From the NCBI RefSeq assembly GCF_028372415.1, contig NC_092874.1, forward strand, positions 240,972,069 through 241,036,068: DNA of 64,000 bases, in the 5' to 3' direction. The stretch comes from Notamacropus eugenii. Lineage: Eukaryota > Chordata > Mammalia > Diprotodontia > Macropodidae. Below are positions 63,200 through 64,000 of this stretch, one piece after another (positions within the stretch are counted from its first letter, which is position 1; each line of letters starts with the position of its first letter). The notes under the pieces are model-generated. The model worked only from the letters and a program-made list of their open reading frames with translations, did not search any database and was not told the origin of the DNA. The position numbers and the translations under genes were made by a program.

Positions 63200-63970
63200 A
63201 CCTGGATAGAAATGATTGCCTTGACCAGGTTGCTGGAGACGCCTAAATCTTATGAACAAGTTGTGTTCTCAGCAAGAGGAGCTGAAGACTTCTAGCCTAC
63301 TCCTCGTTCAATGTCTACTAATCAAGGTTGATTTTCACTTGCCAGGGACATTACTTGACATTCAGCTTCTCCTCTAGGGGTCTTTGGTTAATGAGAAAAA
63401 CTTTGACCATCAATTTGTGTTTGTCCTTTGTTCTCAAAGAGAACCATGACATCAGGGACACGATGGTATGACTTGCAGTTGACTTTGATTTGAGTGAAAA
63501 AGGGCTGTGCAAGGTCACCAGCCTCACTTTCTTCTGAACCATCTGGGTCCAGTGACCAGATACTCATCAGGATGACTGGAGATGGCCCAGGATACAATGG
63601 GCTCCCTGGCCCTTTTAGGCTAAGGCCTTTTCAGGTTTTCATCTTGAGTAAGATAACACCCATTCAGTAAATAGGCCTCTTTAAGTATTTACTCAAGGGA
63701 TAGCTCCTTTAATTAAAAAAAAAATCAAACTGGAAGGGGAAGACCCTCAGGGTTTCCGGCCAAAAGAAAAACTGTTACTCTTTAGTATTTACTTGCTAGG
63801 AGGACAAGGACCTATTGTTTAATCTATGAGCTTCAGAGTGAACTGGGCTTAAGGTTGGATCTTTGAGAAAGAAATCAATTTATTGATTATTAGATAGCCT
63901 AATTAATAAATGGATTACTAATTACCCCAAAACTCTGTCTTTTGGGGGATTTTCATTCCTCACACTTCTT
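63200..63970 (+). repeat. interspersed repeat split by a SINE
   Basis: 63255-63350 and about 63830-63970 match the reverse complement of 54200-54480. The RTE-tailed SINE at 63405-63780 sits in between. Confidence 0.5.
63405..63785 (-). mobile_element. RTE-tailed SINE, full length
   Basis: 'Gtttgtcctttgttctcaaa', 'gagaaccatgacatcaggga', 'atggcccaggatacaatggg', ending near 'gccaaaagaaaaactgttac'. It is colinear with the 30552-30915 copy over its whole length. Confidence 0.9.
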
Positions 63971-63973
63971 CAG

Positions 63974-64000
63974 ATCATTTTACAGATGAGGAAACTGAAG
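63974..64000 (+). mobile_element. MIR, cut by window edge
   Basis: 'Cattttacagatgaggaaac' is the MIR core; the rest is outside. Confidence 0.6.

Noticed and set aside
1-64000. CRISPR arrays, tRNA or rRNA genes, bacterial-type operons
   Set aside because: None seen; tRNA-like stretches are SINE heads and direct repeats are microsatellites or transposon copies.

Overview
The window is marsupial genomic DNA. The evidence is the repeat set: many tRNA-headed CORE-type SINEs beginning GGGCAGCTAGGTGG, RTE-tailed SINEs with the 'catctccagtcatcctgat' block, marsupial-type LINE-1 3' ends and abundant old L2 and MIR copies. The species cannot be fixed from the sequence. There are no bacterial features, CRISPR arrays or operons.

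The only host gene recognised is the marsupial counterpart of human C12orf56, on the minus strand. Ten coding exons were found: 62126-62561, 57601-57674, 50978-51122, 39413-39519, 38999-39088, 32614-32737, 30159-30233, 28088-28162, 19772-19950 and 11905-12037. Every junction has GT/AG borders and matching phase, giving 478 codons plus a TAA stop. The 5' exons (roughly the first 140 residues) lie beyond the right edge. Nearly everything between 12 and 62 kb is therefore intron of this one gene. Its 3' UTR runs left from 11904, with a probable poly(A) signal near 11520.

Left flank (1-11.5 kb): a broken Ty3/gypsy-type pol fossil at the left edge, an L2 LINE (6.56-7.55 kb), and a nearly full-length processed pseudogene of HSPA8 with 3' UTR and poly(A) tail (8.26-10.54 kb).

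Introns: L2 pieces (14.5-15.3, 24.56-26.2, 45.1-45.4 and 58.3-58.7 kb), several L1 3' ends (one at 28.7-29.4 kb with a perfect 13-bp target duplication), a hairpin hAT MITE with 8-bp duplications (22.6-22.8 kb), two related LTRs in opposite orientation (21.9-22.5 and 44.6-45.1 kb), a second pol fossil (53.0-53.9 kb), and many SINEs and microsatellites, including a three-part AAAG/GGAA/TA tract at 31.0-31.2 kb.

I see no multi-gene system here. The most useful results are the reconstructed exon chain, the two gypsy-like pol fossils, and several well-bounded insertions.
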